From Sporosarcina highlanderae (GTDB lineage: Bacteria > Bacillota > Bacilli > Bacillales_A > Planococcaceae): a stretch of 64,000 nt of DNA. Location of the stretch: assembly GCF_030433715.1 (NCBI RefSeq), contig NZ_JAROCC010000005.1, forward strand, positions 1 through 64,000, given 5' to 3'. Positions 30,815 to 39,673 of the stretch are shown here, one piece after another; the stretch's first letter is position 1, and each line of letters opens with the position of its first letter. A program made the translations under genes and the position numbers. The notes beneath the pieces are model-generated. The model worked only from the letters and a program-made list of their open reading frames with translations, did no database searches and was not told the origin of the DNA.

Positions 30815-31933
30815 TTACATACTGATCGCTTTCTCTACTACATATAACGAAAGGTCAATGTCGACCTGTTGTCCAAGTGCAATGCTTGCTAATTGCTTTC
30901 CAAGATATGGACCGACTGTTAACCCTGAAGCACCCAAGCCATTTGCAAAGAGTAGCTCGGGATGACCTAACACTTCACCGATAACAGGCAGAAATCCCGG
31001 AGTAAACGGCCGAAAACCGACTCGTATTTCTTTAAATTCGGCTTCTCCTAAACCTGGAGCGACAGTCAAAGCCTTATCTAACACCTCATGAATTCCGCCG
31101 GCAGTAGCGTGCGACGTGAGATTAGTCTCATCTTCATGTGTTGCTCCAATAACGATCTTTCCATTATCAGACGGGAGAATGTATTGGTCTGTCGGTGGCA
31201 TGACGACGGGCCAATTCGTTGTAGTATGTCCATCCAAATGCAAATGAATAATTTGCGCCTTTTGACCGGTAACCTGTACATTCAAGCCCAATGGTTCAAG
31301 TAATTCCGAAGCCCACGCACCTGCAGCAATAATCACTTTTTTTGCTTTGAACGACTTCCCGTCAACATGGACGCCGGTTATTTCACTCTTCTCGCTCACA
31401 AGAGTAGCCGAGCCATGCAGAACGGTTGCTCCATGTTTTGTAGCTGCATTAAGTAATGCATCCCTCAACGCCCTTCCATCTACTCTCGCTGCTCCTTCTA
31501 CATAGACAGATGAAAAGCCTTCGGACAATAGTGGTAGCTGTTCGGATGTTTCTCGTTCATCTAAAAGTGTTACTTGTCCGATTTCAGGTGCTTCCTTCCT
31601 TCTTTCTATAGCCCTATCTTCCATCTTTTCAAGCTTATCCATATCCCGATGCAAACTGATTGCTCCTACTTTCCTATAACCTGTGTCGGTCTCGCCATCA
31701 TCTTCTAACTGTCGAATCAATTCCGGATAATAGGATGCTCCTCCTTTTGCCAAAGCATACCAAGCTTTATTCCTCCTTTGAGAAATCCAAGGGCAAATGA
31801 TTCCGGCAGCGGCATCTGTCGCTTGTCCTTTATCCTTCCGATCGATGATGATAACTTCCGCCCCCTCTTTCGCCAAATGGTACGCTGCTGAAGCTCCTAG
31901 TATTCCAGCTCCAATGATGATGATCCGTTCCAT
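30815..31933 (-). CDS. FAD-dependent amine/amino-acid oxidase (DAO family)
   Basis: A 372-residue DadA/ThiO-like flavoprotein: Rossmann motif IIIIGAGILGASAAYHLAKE, then GQATDAAAGIICPWISQRR, and a C-terminal FRPFTPGFLPVIGEV with NGLGASGLTVGP. These enzymes oxidise glycine, sarcosine or D-amino acids. No thiamine genes are adjacent, so ThiO is not supported. Start 31933 follows AAAGGTG. Confidence 0.87.
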   Translation of the reverse strand: MERIIIIGAGILGASAAYHLAKEGAEVIIIDRKDKGQATDAAAGIICPWISQRRNKAWYALAKGGASYYPELIRQLEDDGETDTGYRKVGAISLHRDMDKLEKMEDRAIERRKEAPEIGQVTLLDERETSEQLPLLSEGFSSVYVEGAARVDGRALRDALLNAATKHGATVLHGSATLVSEKSEITGVHVDGKSFKAKKVIIAAGAWASELLEPLGLNVQVTGQKAQIIHLHLDGHTTTNWPVVMPPTDQYILPSDNGKIVIGATHEDETNLTSHATAGGIHEVLDKALTVAPGLGEAEFKEIRVGFRPFTPGFLPVIGEVLGHPELLFANGLGASGLTVGPYLGKQLASIALGQQVDIDLSLYVVEKAISM

Positions 31934-32131
31934 TATAAACACCTTTTCTCTGTTTTAGGTCTATTGTACAAGCGAAAAATCATACATACAAACATAGCAA
32001 TAATGAAACCGTTTTCAAAATTGAAATAATAATGAAATAGTTTAAATCTTTATTTTCTTCCAACAAAGAAGTATAATTATTCCTATTAGTTGTACATACC
32101 AAAAAAATAAAACCAAGGAGATTTGATCGGC

Positions 32132-33226
32132 ATGAAAATATCACCCATCCAGATTAAACTGAGCGACTCAAGAAAAGAAAAGCCGAATCCAGAGACACTT
32201 GTTTTCGGTAGAAGTTTTACGGACCATATGTTCACTGCGGATTATGAAGAAGGAAAAGGATGGCATAGTTATCGTATCGTACCTTATGCTCCAGTCACTT
32301 TAGACCCTGCCGCAATTGTTTTCCACTACGGCCAAACTGTCTTTGAAGGTTTAAAAGCATACCGTTCACCTGATGGGACTGTGAGGCTTTTCCGTCCTGA
32401 AGAGAATATGAAAAGGATGAATTTATCATTAGATCGTTTATGCATGCCAAAAATTGATGAAGAAATGGCATTGCATGCGCTAACTAAACTCATTCAAATC
32501 GAAAAAGATTGGATCCCAACGCTAAATGGCACTTCCCTTTATATCAGACCATTCGTCATTGCAAATGAAGCATTTTTAGGGGTGGCTCCAGCTAAAAAAT
32601 ATCAATTCTTCATTATCCTATCCCCAGTCGGCGCTTATTATAAAGAAGGCATCCATCCTGTCAAAATACTTGTAGAGAATGAATTCGTTAGAGCCGTAAA
32701 GGGTGGTACTGGAGGGGCCAAGACTGCTGGGAATTATGCGTCCGGATTAAAAGCCCAGGAGGTTGCAGGTCAACGCGGCTATTCCCAAGTGCTCTGGCTT
32801 GATGGAATTGAACGTAAATATGTCGAGGAAGTCGGCAGTATGAATATTTTCTTTAAAATTGATGGAGAAGTTGTCACTCCCGCTATTAACGGGAGCATCC
32901 TTGAAGGCATTACACGTAAATCGATTCTTCAGTTACTTGACTATTGGAATATTCCTGTCGCGGAACGAAAAATTTCAATGGATGAAATCCGAGAGGCATA
33001 CGAAGCAGGAAAGTTAGAGGAAATTTTCGGAACCGGTACTGCAGCAGTCATTTCACCTGTTGGAGAATTAAATTGGGATGGTTATAAAATGATTGTGAAT
33101 GGAAGCGAAACCGGCCCGTTGGCTAAGCAACTATTTGACACGCTAACAAATATTCAAACAGGAAAGGAAGAAGATCCGTTTAACTGGATTATTGAACTGA
33201 AAAACGAGTTAGCCAAACTCGCATAA
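32132..33226 (+). CDS. ilvE: Branched-chain amino acid aminotransferase
   Basis: A 364-residue fold-type IV PLP transaminase. Motifs: FHYGQTVFEGLKAYRSPDGT, PLP lysine region GGTGGAKTAGNYASGL, YVEEVGSMNIFFKI, GSILEGITR and EIFGTGTAAVISPVG. It makes Leu, Ile and Val, or degrades them. The ATG at 32132 is preferred over a TTG nine bases earlier, which lies too close to AAGGAG. A TATAAT at 32072-32077 may be its -10. Confidence 0.96.
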   Translation: MKISPIQIKLSDSRKEKPNPETLVFGRSFTDHMFTADYEEGKGWHSYRIVPYAPVTLDPAAIVFHYGQTVFEGLKAYRSPDGTVRLFRPEENMKRMNLSLDRLCMPKIDEEMALHALTKLIQIEKDWIPTLNGTSLYIRPFVIANEAFLGVAPAKKYQFFIILSPVGAYYKEGIHPVKILVENEFVRAVKGGTGGAKTAGNYASGLKAQEVAGQRGYSQVLWLDGIERKYVEEVGSMNIFFKIDGEVVTPAINGSILEGITRKSILQLLDYWNIPVAERKISMDEIREAYEAGKLEEIFGTGTAAVISPVGELNWDGYKMIVNGSETGPLAKQLFDTLTNIQTGKEEDPFNWIIELKNELAKLA

Positions 33227-33230
33227 GTAA

Positions 33231-33266
33231 GGCAGAGAGGAATTTCCAATCCTCTCTGCCTTTTTT
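33231..33266 (+). terminator. Terminator after ilvE
   Basis: GGCAGAGAGG and CCTCTCTGCC form a perfect 10-bp stem, loop of ten, then TTTTTT. Confidence 0.95.
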
Positions 33267-33277
33267 AGAGTTTTAAT

Positions 33278-33436
33278 CTATGCGATTTTTTGATAACGAT
33301 TTAATAATACATCAAGTTCCTGACTGCAAGCTACCACTTCAGGATGTGTAAGACCGCGATTTTTTGCCTTTTCGACCATCTCGGTTCTTTTGATATGAAT
33401 CATCAATGTTAATGTTTGCTTTTCAATTAATCCCAT
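33278..33436 (-). CDS. Spo0E-like aspartyl-phosphate phosphatase
   Basis: This reading frame encodes 52 residues ending VVACSQELDVLLNRYQKIA. The signature SQELDxLLNxY is that of Spo0E/YisI/YnzD phosphatases, which dephosphorylate Spo0A~P and delay sporulation. GGAGG lies ten bases before the ATG at 33436. Size is right for the family (50-85 residues). Confidence 0.82.
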   Translation of the reverse strand: MGLIEKQTLTLMIHIKRTEMVEKAKNRGLTHPEVVACSQELDVLLNRYQKIA

Positions 33437-33559
33437 TGCTACATATCCTCCATCACTTTTTTATCCTTGCTCATCATAATCGACTTTACTTAAAAAAAAT
33501 GTCGGTTTATGTAATAAGAAACCTATAAATAAACATTTGTCATAAATCCGTCACAATTG

Positions 33560-33600
33560 AAAAGGATAGGCATGTATATTATATACATACCCATCCTTTT
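33560..33600 (-). terminator. Long inverted repeat after the YhcN-type gene
   Basis: AAAAGGATAGGCATGTATAT and its near complement form a stem of about 19 bp with a few mismatches. It ends in TTTTC on either strand. It lies between the lipoprotein gene and the Spo0E-like gene. Confidence 0.65.
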
Positions 33601-33627
33601 CACTTATAAAACCGTTTTTAGAAAGAA

Positions 33628-34179
33628 TTATCTTGCTTCAGGGAACATACGATGAAGGCTTTGCGTTACTTCTTCAAAGAAACCCGCCACTGGGTGACCT
33701 GCACGGATTTGATTTCCATATTCCGTAAAACTTTTAGCTACGTCTGGGTTAAAAGAAATGTACACATTATTGAAGTCAGTGCGTACTTTCTTCACTTCAT
33801 CCGCAATCTTAGTCTTTAATGCCTCGTCTTCCTTGAAACCATTCTTTAATACGACCCCTACATAAGCGTTGTGGTTAGTCACTAAAACATTAGAACTTTC
33901 CACTTCTTTTAGCGCAGCGATTTTATCAGCAACATCGTCCGCAACTTCGACATTCGATTCACCGGTAGTATTGTTCACAGTACCATTATTGTGATTTTGA
34001 TTGTTGTTCATTGTACCGTTTGTACCTGTACCGTTTGTTCCTGCAGCGCTCTCCCCGGTCCTATTCATGTCATTTGCAGCATTGTTATTCGTTGTATTCT
34101 TATCAGTTTTCGTCGTTCCACATCCGATTAATAAAACCATCAAAAGCAGGGATAGTGGAAGCAGAGCCAGTTTTTTCAT
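33628..34179 (-). CDS. YhcN/YlaJ family sporulation lipoprotein
   Basis: A 183-residue lipoprotein. Signal peptide with lipobox LLIGC, then an Asn/Thr/Gly-rich linker of about 60 residues, and a YhcN/YlaJ domain (VADKIAALKEVESSNVLVTN, AYVGVVLK). Members are found in the spore inner membrane and affect germination. Start at 34179 follows AAGGAG; the frame upstream is not signal-like. Confidence 0.88.
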   Translation of the reverse strand: MKKLALLPLSLLLMVLLIGCGTTKTDKNTTNNNAANDMNRTGESAAGTNGTGTNGTMNNNQNHNNGTVNNTTGESNVEVADDVADKIAALKEVESSNVLVTNHNAYVGVVLKNGFKEDEALKTKIADEVKKVRTDFNNVYISFNPDVAKSFTEYGNQIRAGHPVAGFFEEVTQSLHRMFPEAR

Positions 34180-34290
34180 TGATGAATCACTCCTTGTTTG
34201 ATTGTCATAAATAAGCATGTCTAAAATTCGATTTTCTATACATACAACAAAAAAACGGATGAGAAACCCATCCGTTTTTTTGTGCATCTG

Positions 34291-34545
34291 CTAATATTTT
34301 GAGGCACTATCTCCATACTCATTCAATAGCTCTGCGAAAGTTTTATTCTTTTCCCGTTCGATTTTTTCTTGCCGAACTTTTTCGAGATGCTCTTCTTCCT
34401 TGGCCTGAGCGCTAGCCAGCAACTCTTTTTTTGCCTCTTTCAATTTAGAGACAATATCCGAATCGAGGGCATCCATAAGTGTTGTTTTTTCAGTCTCTGA
34501 TTTTTGTGGTGTTTGTTGTTGCTTCTTTGATTTTTTCTTTGCCAT
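34291..34545 (-). CDS. yqkE: DUF3886 protein YqkE-like
   Basis: An 84-residue, very charged, helical protein (Lys/Glu-rich, ending KNKTFAELLNEYGDSASKY). The NKTFAELLNE block is typical of YqkE. Function unknown. Start 34545 follows GAAGGTG. In B. subtilis it lies near nudF-yqkF, here about 10 kb away. Confidence 0.75.
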   Translation of the reverse strand: MAKKKSKKQQQTPQKSETEKTTLMDALDSDIVSKLKEAKKELLASAQAKEEEHLEKVRQEKIEREKNKTFAELLNEYGDSASKY

Positions 34546-34563
34546 ACAGTTCACCTTCTTTCA

Positions 34564-35748
34564 TTATGGAAGTTGAACGATTGTAGCCACGCCTTGTCCC
34601 CCGCCGATGCATAGTGTGGCAAGGCCGGTTTTTGCATCACGTCGTTTCATTTCATGCAGCAATGTAACGAGAATCCTAGCTCCGCTCGCACCAATCGGAT
34701 GACCAAGAGCAATAGCACCGCCATTGACATTCAATTTATCTTTATCAAATTGAAGCTCACGATCTACAGCGAGTGATTGAGCAGCAAATGCTTCATTCGC
34801 TTCAATAATGTCAATATTCGACAATTCCATTCCTGATTTTTCAAGAACATTTTTCACTGCTTGTACAGGTCCAATACCCATAACAGATGGATCCACACCC
34901 GCATTTGCATTGGCCTTGATGAGAGCAAGAGGTTTGACACCTAATTCTTCGGCTTTCTTCTTCGACATGATGACAAATGCCGCAGCACCGTCATTGATGC
35001 CCGATGCATTTCCAGCCGTTACACTGCCTTCTTTTTTGAATGCTGGGCGTAGTTTGGCAAGTTTATCGACTGTTGTTCCTACTTTTACATACTCGTCCGT
35101 ATCAAAGATCACTGGATCGCCTTTACGTTGAGGTATTTCTACTGGAACAATCTCTTCTTTGAACTTTCCATTCTCAATTGCAGCCGTTGCTTTTTCCTGT
35201 GAAGCTGCCGCAAATGCATCCTGTTCTTCCCTTGTTAATGAATAGCGTTCACATAAATTTTCTGCAGTAATCCCCATATGATAATCATTGAAGGCACACC
35301 AGAGTCCGTCAGAAATCATACTGTCAACAATTTTCTGATCACCCATCTTAAAACCTTCACGTGCATTTTTCAATAAAAACGGGGCTTGGCTCATGTTTTC
35401 CATCCCACCTGCAACAACTATATCCGCGTCACCTGCAAGTATAGCCTGTCTGGCAAGGTGAACTGCCTTCAAGCCCGAACCGCAGACTTTATTGATTGTC
35501 AAAGCGGGTACTGTTTCCGGTAGACCGGCTTTAATAGCTGCTTGCCGAGCCGGATTTTGACCTAAACCAGATTGCAATACATTACCCATAATCACTTCAT
35601 CGACATCTTCAGCCTTAACGCCTGACCGCGAAAGTGCTTCCTTAATAACAATACCACCAAGCTCGGTCGCTGATACATCTTTTAATGACCCTAAAAAAGA
35701 GCCGATTGCTGTGCGTACTGCACTGACGATTACAACTTCATTCGACAA
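34564..35748 (-). CDS. Acetyl-CoA C-acetyltransferase (thiolase)
   Basis: A 394-residue thiolase. The acyl-binding Cys is in [15 protein letters not shown], the active-site His in [19 protein letters not shown] and the second Cys in CIGGGQG. It condenses or cleaves acetyl-CoA/acetoacetyl-CoA. Divergent from an HMG-CoA lyase gene, which suggests leucine or ketone-body catabolism. Confidence 0.95.
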   Translation of the reverse strand: MSNEVVIVSAVRTAIGSFLGSLKDVSATELGGIVIKEALSRSGVKAEDVDEVIMGNVLQSGLGQNPARQAAIKAGLPETVPALTINKVCGSGLKAVHLARQAILAGDADIVVAGGMENMSQAPFLLKNAREGFKMGDQKIVDSMISDGLWCAFNDYHMGITAENLCERYSLTREEQDAFAAASQEKATAAIENGKFKEEIVPVEIPQRKGDPVIFDTDEYVKVGTTVDKLAKLRPAFKKEGSVTAGNASGINDGAAAFVIMSKKKAEELGVKPLALIKANANAGVDPSVMGIGPVQAVKNVLEKSGMELSNIDIIEANEAFAAQSLAVDRELQFDKDKLNVNGGAIALGHPIGASGARILVTLLHEMKRRDAKTGLATLCIGGGQGVATIVQLP

Positions 35749-35856
35749 AACGCTTCCCCCTATCTTTTGATGACGCTTTCATAATCCCGAAAATTTCTTC
35801 TTTATGAATTGCCCTTTATAGCATCCCTTCAGTACAATATATATAGGAGGGATGAT

Positions 35857-36762
35857 ATGTTCATTTTACCAAAGAACGTTAAAATTATCGAGGTTGGACC
35901 GAGAGATGGTCTTCAAAACGAAAAAAGACTTGTAGAAGAGAAAGAGAAACTTAATTTTATACACGCACTTCAAGATGCAGGAATTGACGAAATGGAACTC
36001 ACTTCATTCGTCTCACCAAAATGGGTCCCACAAATGGCAGATGCTAAAAACATTGTCGCAAACTCAAAAAGAATTGGACGGCAGTTTGTGCTTGCACCAA
36101 ATGAAAAAGGGGCGGAACTTGCAATTGAAGCTAAGGCTAATAGTATTGCAGTATTTGTAGGTGTAAGCAATTCTTTCAATCAAAAAAACATTAACCGTAC
36201 AACTGAAGAAAGCATGAATGCGCTTGAACCTGTGATTGCAAAGTTAAAAAACGAAGGTATCTTCATTAGGGGATGCATTTCGACAGCATTTTATTGTCCA
36301 TATGAAGGAAAGATAAATAAAGAGGATGTCATCGACTTATGCCGGCGATTCGTAACGATGGGTGTAGATGAATTAAGTATTGCTGACACGATTGGAATGG
36401 CGAATCCTTTGGAAAGTTACGAACTGTTTAAACTACTTCAAGTGGAGTTTGCTGATGAAGTTCTTTTAACAGCTCATTTTCATGATACGAGAAAAATGGC
36501 GCTCGCAAATATATTTGCAGCATTGCAAGCAGGAATTGATCGTTTCGACACTTCCGCCGGCGGGCTTGGTGGATGCCCTTTCGCACCGGGAGCAACAGGG
36601 AATATTGCGACTGAGGATGTCGTGAATATGTTAGATTCAATGGGAATTGAAACAGGGATCGATGTCGAAAAAGTTTGCGAAGCTGTTGAAATGATTGCAC
36701 CTTATGTTTCACAACCGATTGAAACAGGTATGTACAGATTATACAAAAACCGCGGTTGCTGA
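35857..36762 (+). CDS. Hydroxymethylglutaryl-CoA lyase
   Basis: A 301-residue DRE-TIM metallolyase. It begins IIEVGPRDGLQNEKR, has metal-binding HFHDTR, and the HMG-CoA lyase signature GGLGGCPFAPGATGN with its Cys. It splits HMG-CoA to acetyl-CoA and acetoacetate, the last step of leucine breakdown. Start 35857 follows AGGAGGG. It is like B. subtilis YngG, but not in a leucine catabolic cluster. Confidence 0.94.
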   Translation: MFILPKNVKIIEVGPRDGLQNEKRLVEEKEKLNFIHALQDAGIDEMELTSFVSPKWVPQMADAKNIVANSKRIGRQFVLAPNEKGAELAIEAKANSIAVFVGVSNSFNQKNINRTTEESMNALEPVIAKLKNEGIFIRGCISTAFYCPYEGKINKEDVIDLCRRFVTMGVDELSIADTIGMANPLESYELFKLLQVEFADEVLLTAHFHDTRKMALANIFAALQAGIDRFDTSAGGLGGCPFAPGATGNIATEDVVNMLDSMGIETGIDVEKVCEAVEMIAPYVSQPIETGMYRLYKNRGC

Positions 36763-36777
36763 AGGAGTTGAATTGAA

Positions 36778-37704
36778 TTGAAACGGCGCTTCCTTTATAT
36801 AACTGGGATTATAGGAAGCATTTATACCGCTATTCTCACAGTGTTAGGATTTTACGCAACAAATCGATTAATGTACATGAAGTTGAAGGATAATGATGTA
36901 ATCGTCAAGCGTGAAATCATTGCAAAGCGCTTTGACGAACAATGGTATGAAACCGTGCAAAAAGAGAACTTTTGGGTTGATTCACCCAACGGTTATCAGC
37001 TTCGTGCCGTTTTTTTACGTCCGTTAGACACTACAAGGACAGTGATCATCTGCCATGGTGTGACGGAGAATAAGATAAATTCAGTGAAATATGCGAGATT
37101 ATTTGAACGGTTGGGCTTTAATTCAGTTGTATATGATCATCGACGGCATGGAGATTCCGGAGGGAAGACGACAAGTTTCGGCTTTTATGAGAAAACTGAT
37201 TTAGATGCTGTCGTAACGGCCGTACGGAGGCGCATTGGAAGCCGTGCACTTCTTGGAATCCATGGCGAATCTATGGGTGCGGCAACAACGATTTTGTACG
37301 GAGGCGCTTTTGAAGGTGAAACAGATTTCTATATTGTCGATTGCCCATTCTCTGATTTTTCCGAGCAGGTCCTCCATATTTTGCGCACAAGTACACCACT
37401 TCGCACATCGATGACACTGCGGGCAGCTAACTTAATCTTGAAATTTAGGGATGGCTATACAACAAATCTTATTTCACCAAGAGAAGCTATCACTACTATT
37501 TCTATACCAATGCTTTTTATCCACAGCATGGAAGATGATTTCATCTTGCCTGAAATGACGAAGGAACTGTTCGGATTAAAGAAGGATAAAAAGATGATGA
37601 AGCTGTTTGATAGAGGAGCCCATGCAAAATCATTCAATGAAAATCCAGAGGAATACGAAAATGTCGTGCTTCAATTTTTACATGAATTTGGATTTACTAC
37701 TTAG
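36778..37704 (+). CDS. Membrane-anchored alpha/beta hydrolase
   Basis: A 308-residue protein: one N-terminal membrane span (FLYITGIIGSIYTAILTVLG), then an alpha/beta hydrolase domain. Nucleophile elbow GIHGESMGAAT, oxyanion region VIICHGVTENKINS, Asp in MEDDFI and His in RGAHAKSF. Similar to YqkD-type enzymes. Start is TTG at 36778 after AAGGAG. Substrate unknown. Confidence 0.85.
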   Translation: MKRRFLYITGIIGSIYTAILTVLGFYATNRLMYMKLKDNDVIVKREIIAKRFDEQWYETVQKENFWVDSPNGYQLRAVFLRPLDTTRTVIICHGVTENKINSVKYARLFERLGFNSVVYDHRRHGDSGGKTTSFGFYEKTDLDAVVTAVRRRIGSRALLGIHGESMGAATTILYGGAFEGETDFYIVDCPFSDFSEQVLHILRTSTPLRTSMTLRAANLILKFRDGYTTNLISPREAITTISIPMLFIHSMEDDFILPEMTKELFGLKKDKKMMKLFDRGAHAKSFNENPEEYENVVLQFLHEFGFTT

Positions 37705-37710
37705 ACATTG

Positions 37711-37757
37711 CAAAAGACCCTTTCTTTCTTAAGAACTTGAAAGAAAGGGTCTTTTGA
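37711..37757 (+). terminator. Terminator after the hydrolase gene
   Basis: AAAAGACCCTTTCTTTC and GAAAGAAAGGGTCTTTT form a perfect 17-bp stem with a T-rich tail. Confidence 0.92.
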
Positions 37758-37796
37758 TTTTATAGGTACCGTTACACTGGCCTTCCCCCTTATCTG

Positions 37797-37822
37797 ATTA
37801 AATAATTGCTACAGTGGGTACT
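37797..37822 (+). promoter_or_regulatory. SigB-like promoter for the PNPOx stress gene
   Basis: GATTAA, a 14-base spacer, then GGGTAC: one mismatch per half to the SigB consensus. It lies 31 bases upstream of a YdaG-like gene, a known SigB-type family. Confidence 0.5.
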
Positions 37823-37853
37823 ATATCTCCATAAACATTAAAGAGGTGATGTA

Positions 37854-38330
37854 ATGAAACAGAATGAAATTGAAACATTAAGAGAGTTAATCAAAGACGT
37901 GGACATTGCAATGCTCACAACACTTTCTGAAGAAGGGCTTATTTCCCGTCCCATGAAAACACAAGAAGTGGAATTTGATGGTGACTTATGGTTTTTCACG
38001 AAAAAAGAGACAGATAAGTATAAAGAAATATTACATGATAAAGATGTGAATGTAGCTTACGCAGGAAAATCCTACGTTTCTGTCCGTGGACAAGCGGAAA
38101 TCATTGATGATGTGAACAAGAAAAAAGAGTTATGGAACAAAGCATATGAGAAAATGATGCAAACTTCGTATGATGATCCCGACCTTGTTCTAATAAAGGT
38201 AAAAGCTGAAGCCGCTGAATATTGGGAAACCGGAAACTTCGCAAAAAAAATCGCCTTTTTCTATAAAAAAATGACAGGGCAAAGTGTTGAATCTACAGAT
38301 ATCAATGAAACGCTTAAGTTAAATGACTAA
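37854..38330 (+). CDS. PNPOx-fold general stress protein (YdaG/Gsp26-like)
   Basis: A 158-residue FMN-binding split-barrel protein with IAMLTTLSEEGLISRPMKTQ, LWFFTKKETDKYKEI, and VNVAYAGKSYVSVRGQAEI. This family (PF16242) belongs to the general stress regulon. Start 37854 follows AGAGGTG. The biochemical role is not settled. Confidence 0.87.
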   Translation: MKQNEIETLRELIKDVDIAMLTTLSEEGLISRPMKTQEVEFDGDLWFFTKKETDKYKEILHDKDVNVAYAGKSYVSVRGQAEIIDDVNKKKELWNKAYEKMMQTSYDDPDLVLIKVKAEAAEYWETGNFAKKIAFFYKKMTGQSVESTDINETLKLND

Positions 38331-38332
38331 AT

Positions 38333-38375
38333 GCAAAATGGGTTGTCTGGCAATAGGACAACCCATTTTGCTTTT
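38333..38375 (+). terminator. Terminator after the PNPOx gene
   Basis: GCAAAATGGGTTGTC and GACAACCCATTTTGC pair around an eight-base loop, followed by TTTT. Confidence 0.92.
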
Positions 38376-38406
38376 AGCATAACAAAAAATAGATTGGGGT
38401 GTCATA

Positions 38407-38772
38407 ATGCGTTTATGGCATGAGGAATTGATCTCAAAACTTCCAAGGCAACAATTGCTTGGTCAACATCGGGAGTGCTGCGCTTTAAGGGGCTTGGGGT
38501 GGAAGAAAAAGCATTCTACAGTCAATTATGTATTCGAATATTCTCCGTTAAAACTGTATCATTACCATATGAAAGTGATGAATGAAATGAAAAGAAGAGG
38601 CTACCAAAATGATCGGGAATGGGAAAATCCTACATACCGAGGGAAAAACTGCCCCGCATACGATGAACTAATAGAGTGTCCAGATGATACACTTAAATAC
38701 CCCGAACATGATGGAAAGTACCTAACTGAATGTCTTGAAAACTTAGCCGGTAAAGGCATTCATATTCAATAG
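38407..38772 (+). CDS. Pyrimidine-dimer DNA glycosylase family protein
   Basis: A 121-residue protein that opens MRLWHEELISKLPRQQLLGQ, with HRECCALRG and TVNYVFEYSPLKLYHYH. These blocks mark the T4 endonuclease V-like family (PF03013/TIGR02328). Members excise UV-induced dimers; this bacterial branch is not well tested. It is the last core gene before the island. Confidence 0.82.
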   Translation: MRLWHEELISKLPRQQLLGQHRECCALRGLGWKKKHSTVNYVFEYSPLKLYHYHMKVMNEMKRRGYQNDREWENPTYRGKNCPAYDELIECPDDTLKYPEHDGKYLTECLENLAGKGIHIQ

Positions 38773-38796
38773 ATATTCCAAATTACGAAAAAAGTA

Positions 38797-38836
38797 AAAA
38801 AGACCCTTTATTCGATTAGAAAAAAGGTCTTTTTGT
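38797..38836 (+). terminator. Terminator after the glycosylase gene
   Basis: AAAAAGACC and GGTCTTTTT flank a loop of about 20 bases, with a T-rich tail. It ends just before the left direct repeat. Confidence 0.75.
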
Positions 38837-38840
38837 GTCG

Positions 38841-38924
38841 ATTATTTTTTATCATTCAATTTGTTCATCTGATTCATCATCTGGTTAATCTTCTTTTGTG
38901 AAGGTTTTTGTCCCATCTGCATCA
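38841..38924. repeat. Left attachment repeat (attL), 84 bp
   Basis: This stretch is identical over all 84 bases to 60341-60424, the end of yneF. It carries only the last 27 codons or so of yneF and no start. It is the duplicate left by integration. Confidence 0.93.
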
Positions 38925-38942
38925 AAACGTTGATATAACGGG

Positions 38943-39325
38943 ATTTCCTTCTACTATTCCGTCCACTTTCCCTGATGGGAAAAGTATACCACAGAGGATA
39001 AAAACTATCCACCTATCGGATTGTTATTCGAGTGATAGATTAATCTTTCCAACGGAAAAAGTATCATCGGTAAGGCGACGTATTGCCTGTCAATAATAAC
39101 ATCCCCCATCTCCTGTCATTCGTCTCGAACATATGAAAGATAGTGGAGTCAGTGTACTTACTTGTAATAACAATTTGGATATCAAATATCCCCTTCTATT
39201 TGGACAAAGAAAAAAGCATCTCCATCTACAATTCTTTAGTATAGAAACTCGACTGACCGAGTACTGTAATATTGGATCATAAGTAAAAGTGCTTATTTCT
39301 CTATTTATAAAGTTATATTACATTA
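38943..39325. other. Gene-free left arm of the island
   Basis: About 380 bases, AT-rich, with no frame that looks coding. It may hold further recombinase or excisionase sites. Confidence 0.5.
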
Positions 39326-39399
39326 CGTCCCAGAAGGCATTCGAACCCCCGACCCACAGCTTAGAAGGCTGTTGCTCTATCCAACTGAGCTACTGGGAC
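39326..39399 (-). tRNA. tRNA-Arg (TCT), possibly defective
   Basis: The minus strand folds into a full cloverleaf: acceptor GTCCCAG/CTGGGAC, D stem GCTC/GAGC, anticodon stem ACAGC/GCTGT with loop CTTCTAA (anticodon TCT, reads AGA). The T arm GGGGG-TTCGAAT-GCCTT has G facing G at the position of the nearly universal G53-C61 pair, plus two G-U pairs. No CCA is encoded. The T-arm fault suggests decay. Confidence 0.85.
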
Positions 39400-39546
39400 A
39401 ATTGCAATTCTGCGATTTTAGGGATTAGGTCAATACGTTCTGACCGAAAATATCTTTACATTATGATAACATAGTCAAATAGGACTATGAAGATTTGTTT
39501 ATCTAATATTCCTGCTATCATCTAGATTAATAATGTGAAAACAGAA

Positions 39547-39577
39547 CAAGAGAACCTCAAAAGTAGAGATTCTCTTG
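39547..39577 (-). terminator. Terminator after hsdS
   Basis: CAAGAGAA and TTCTCTTG with inner CTC/GAG pairs form a stem; the minus-strand tail is TTCTGTTTT. It lies about 100 bases past the hsdS stop. Confidence 0.7.
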
Positions 39578-39673
39578 TTTTCTAATATAACTTCACTAGT
39601 TGATAACATCACTAACATACATCTTAGATTCTGTTATGTATAGCAAGTAATAACAATTTTAACTTTTCGAAAC

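Noticed and set aside
38841..38924. A second yneF gene at the left end
   Set aside because: Only the last codons are present with no start or membrane segment; it is an attachment duplicate.
38908..39096. Plus-strand frame of 62 residues at the left island arm
   Set aside because: It crosses the attachment repeat and has no ribosome site or familiar motif.
39326..39399. tRNA-Arg as the island attachment site
   Set aside because: No second copy of its 3' end is present; the exact 84-bp repeat lies in yneF instead.
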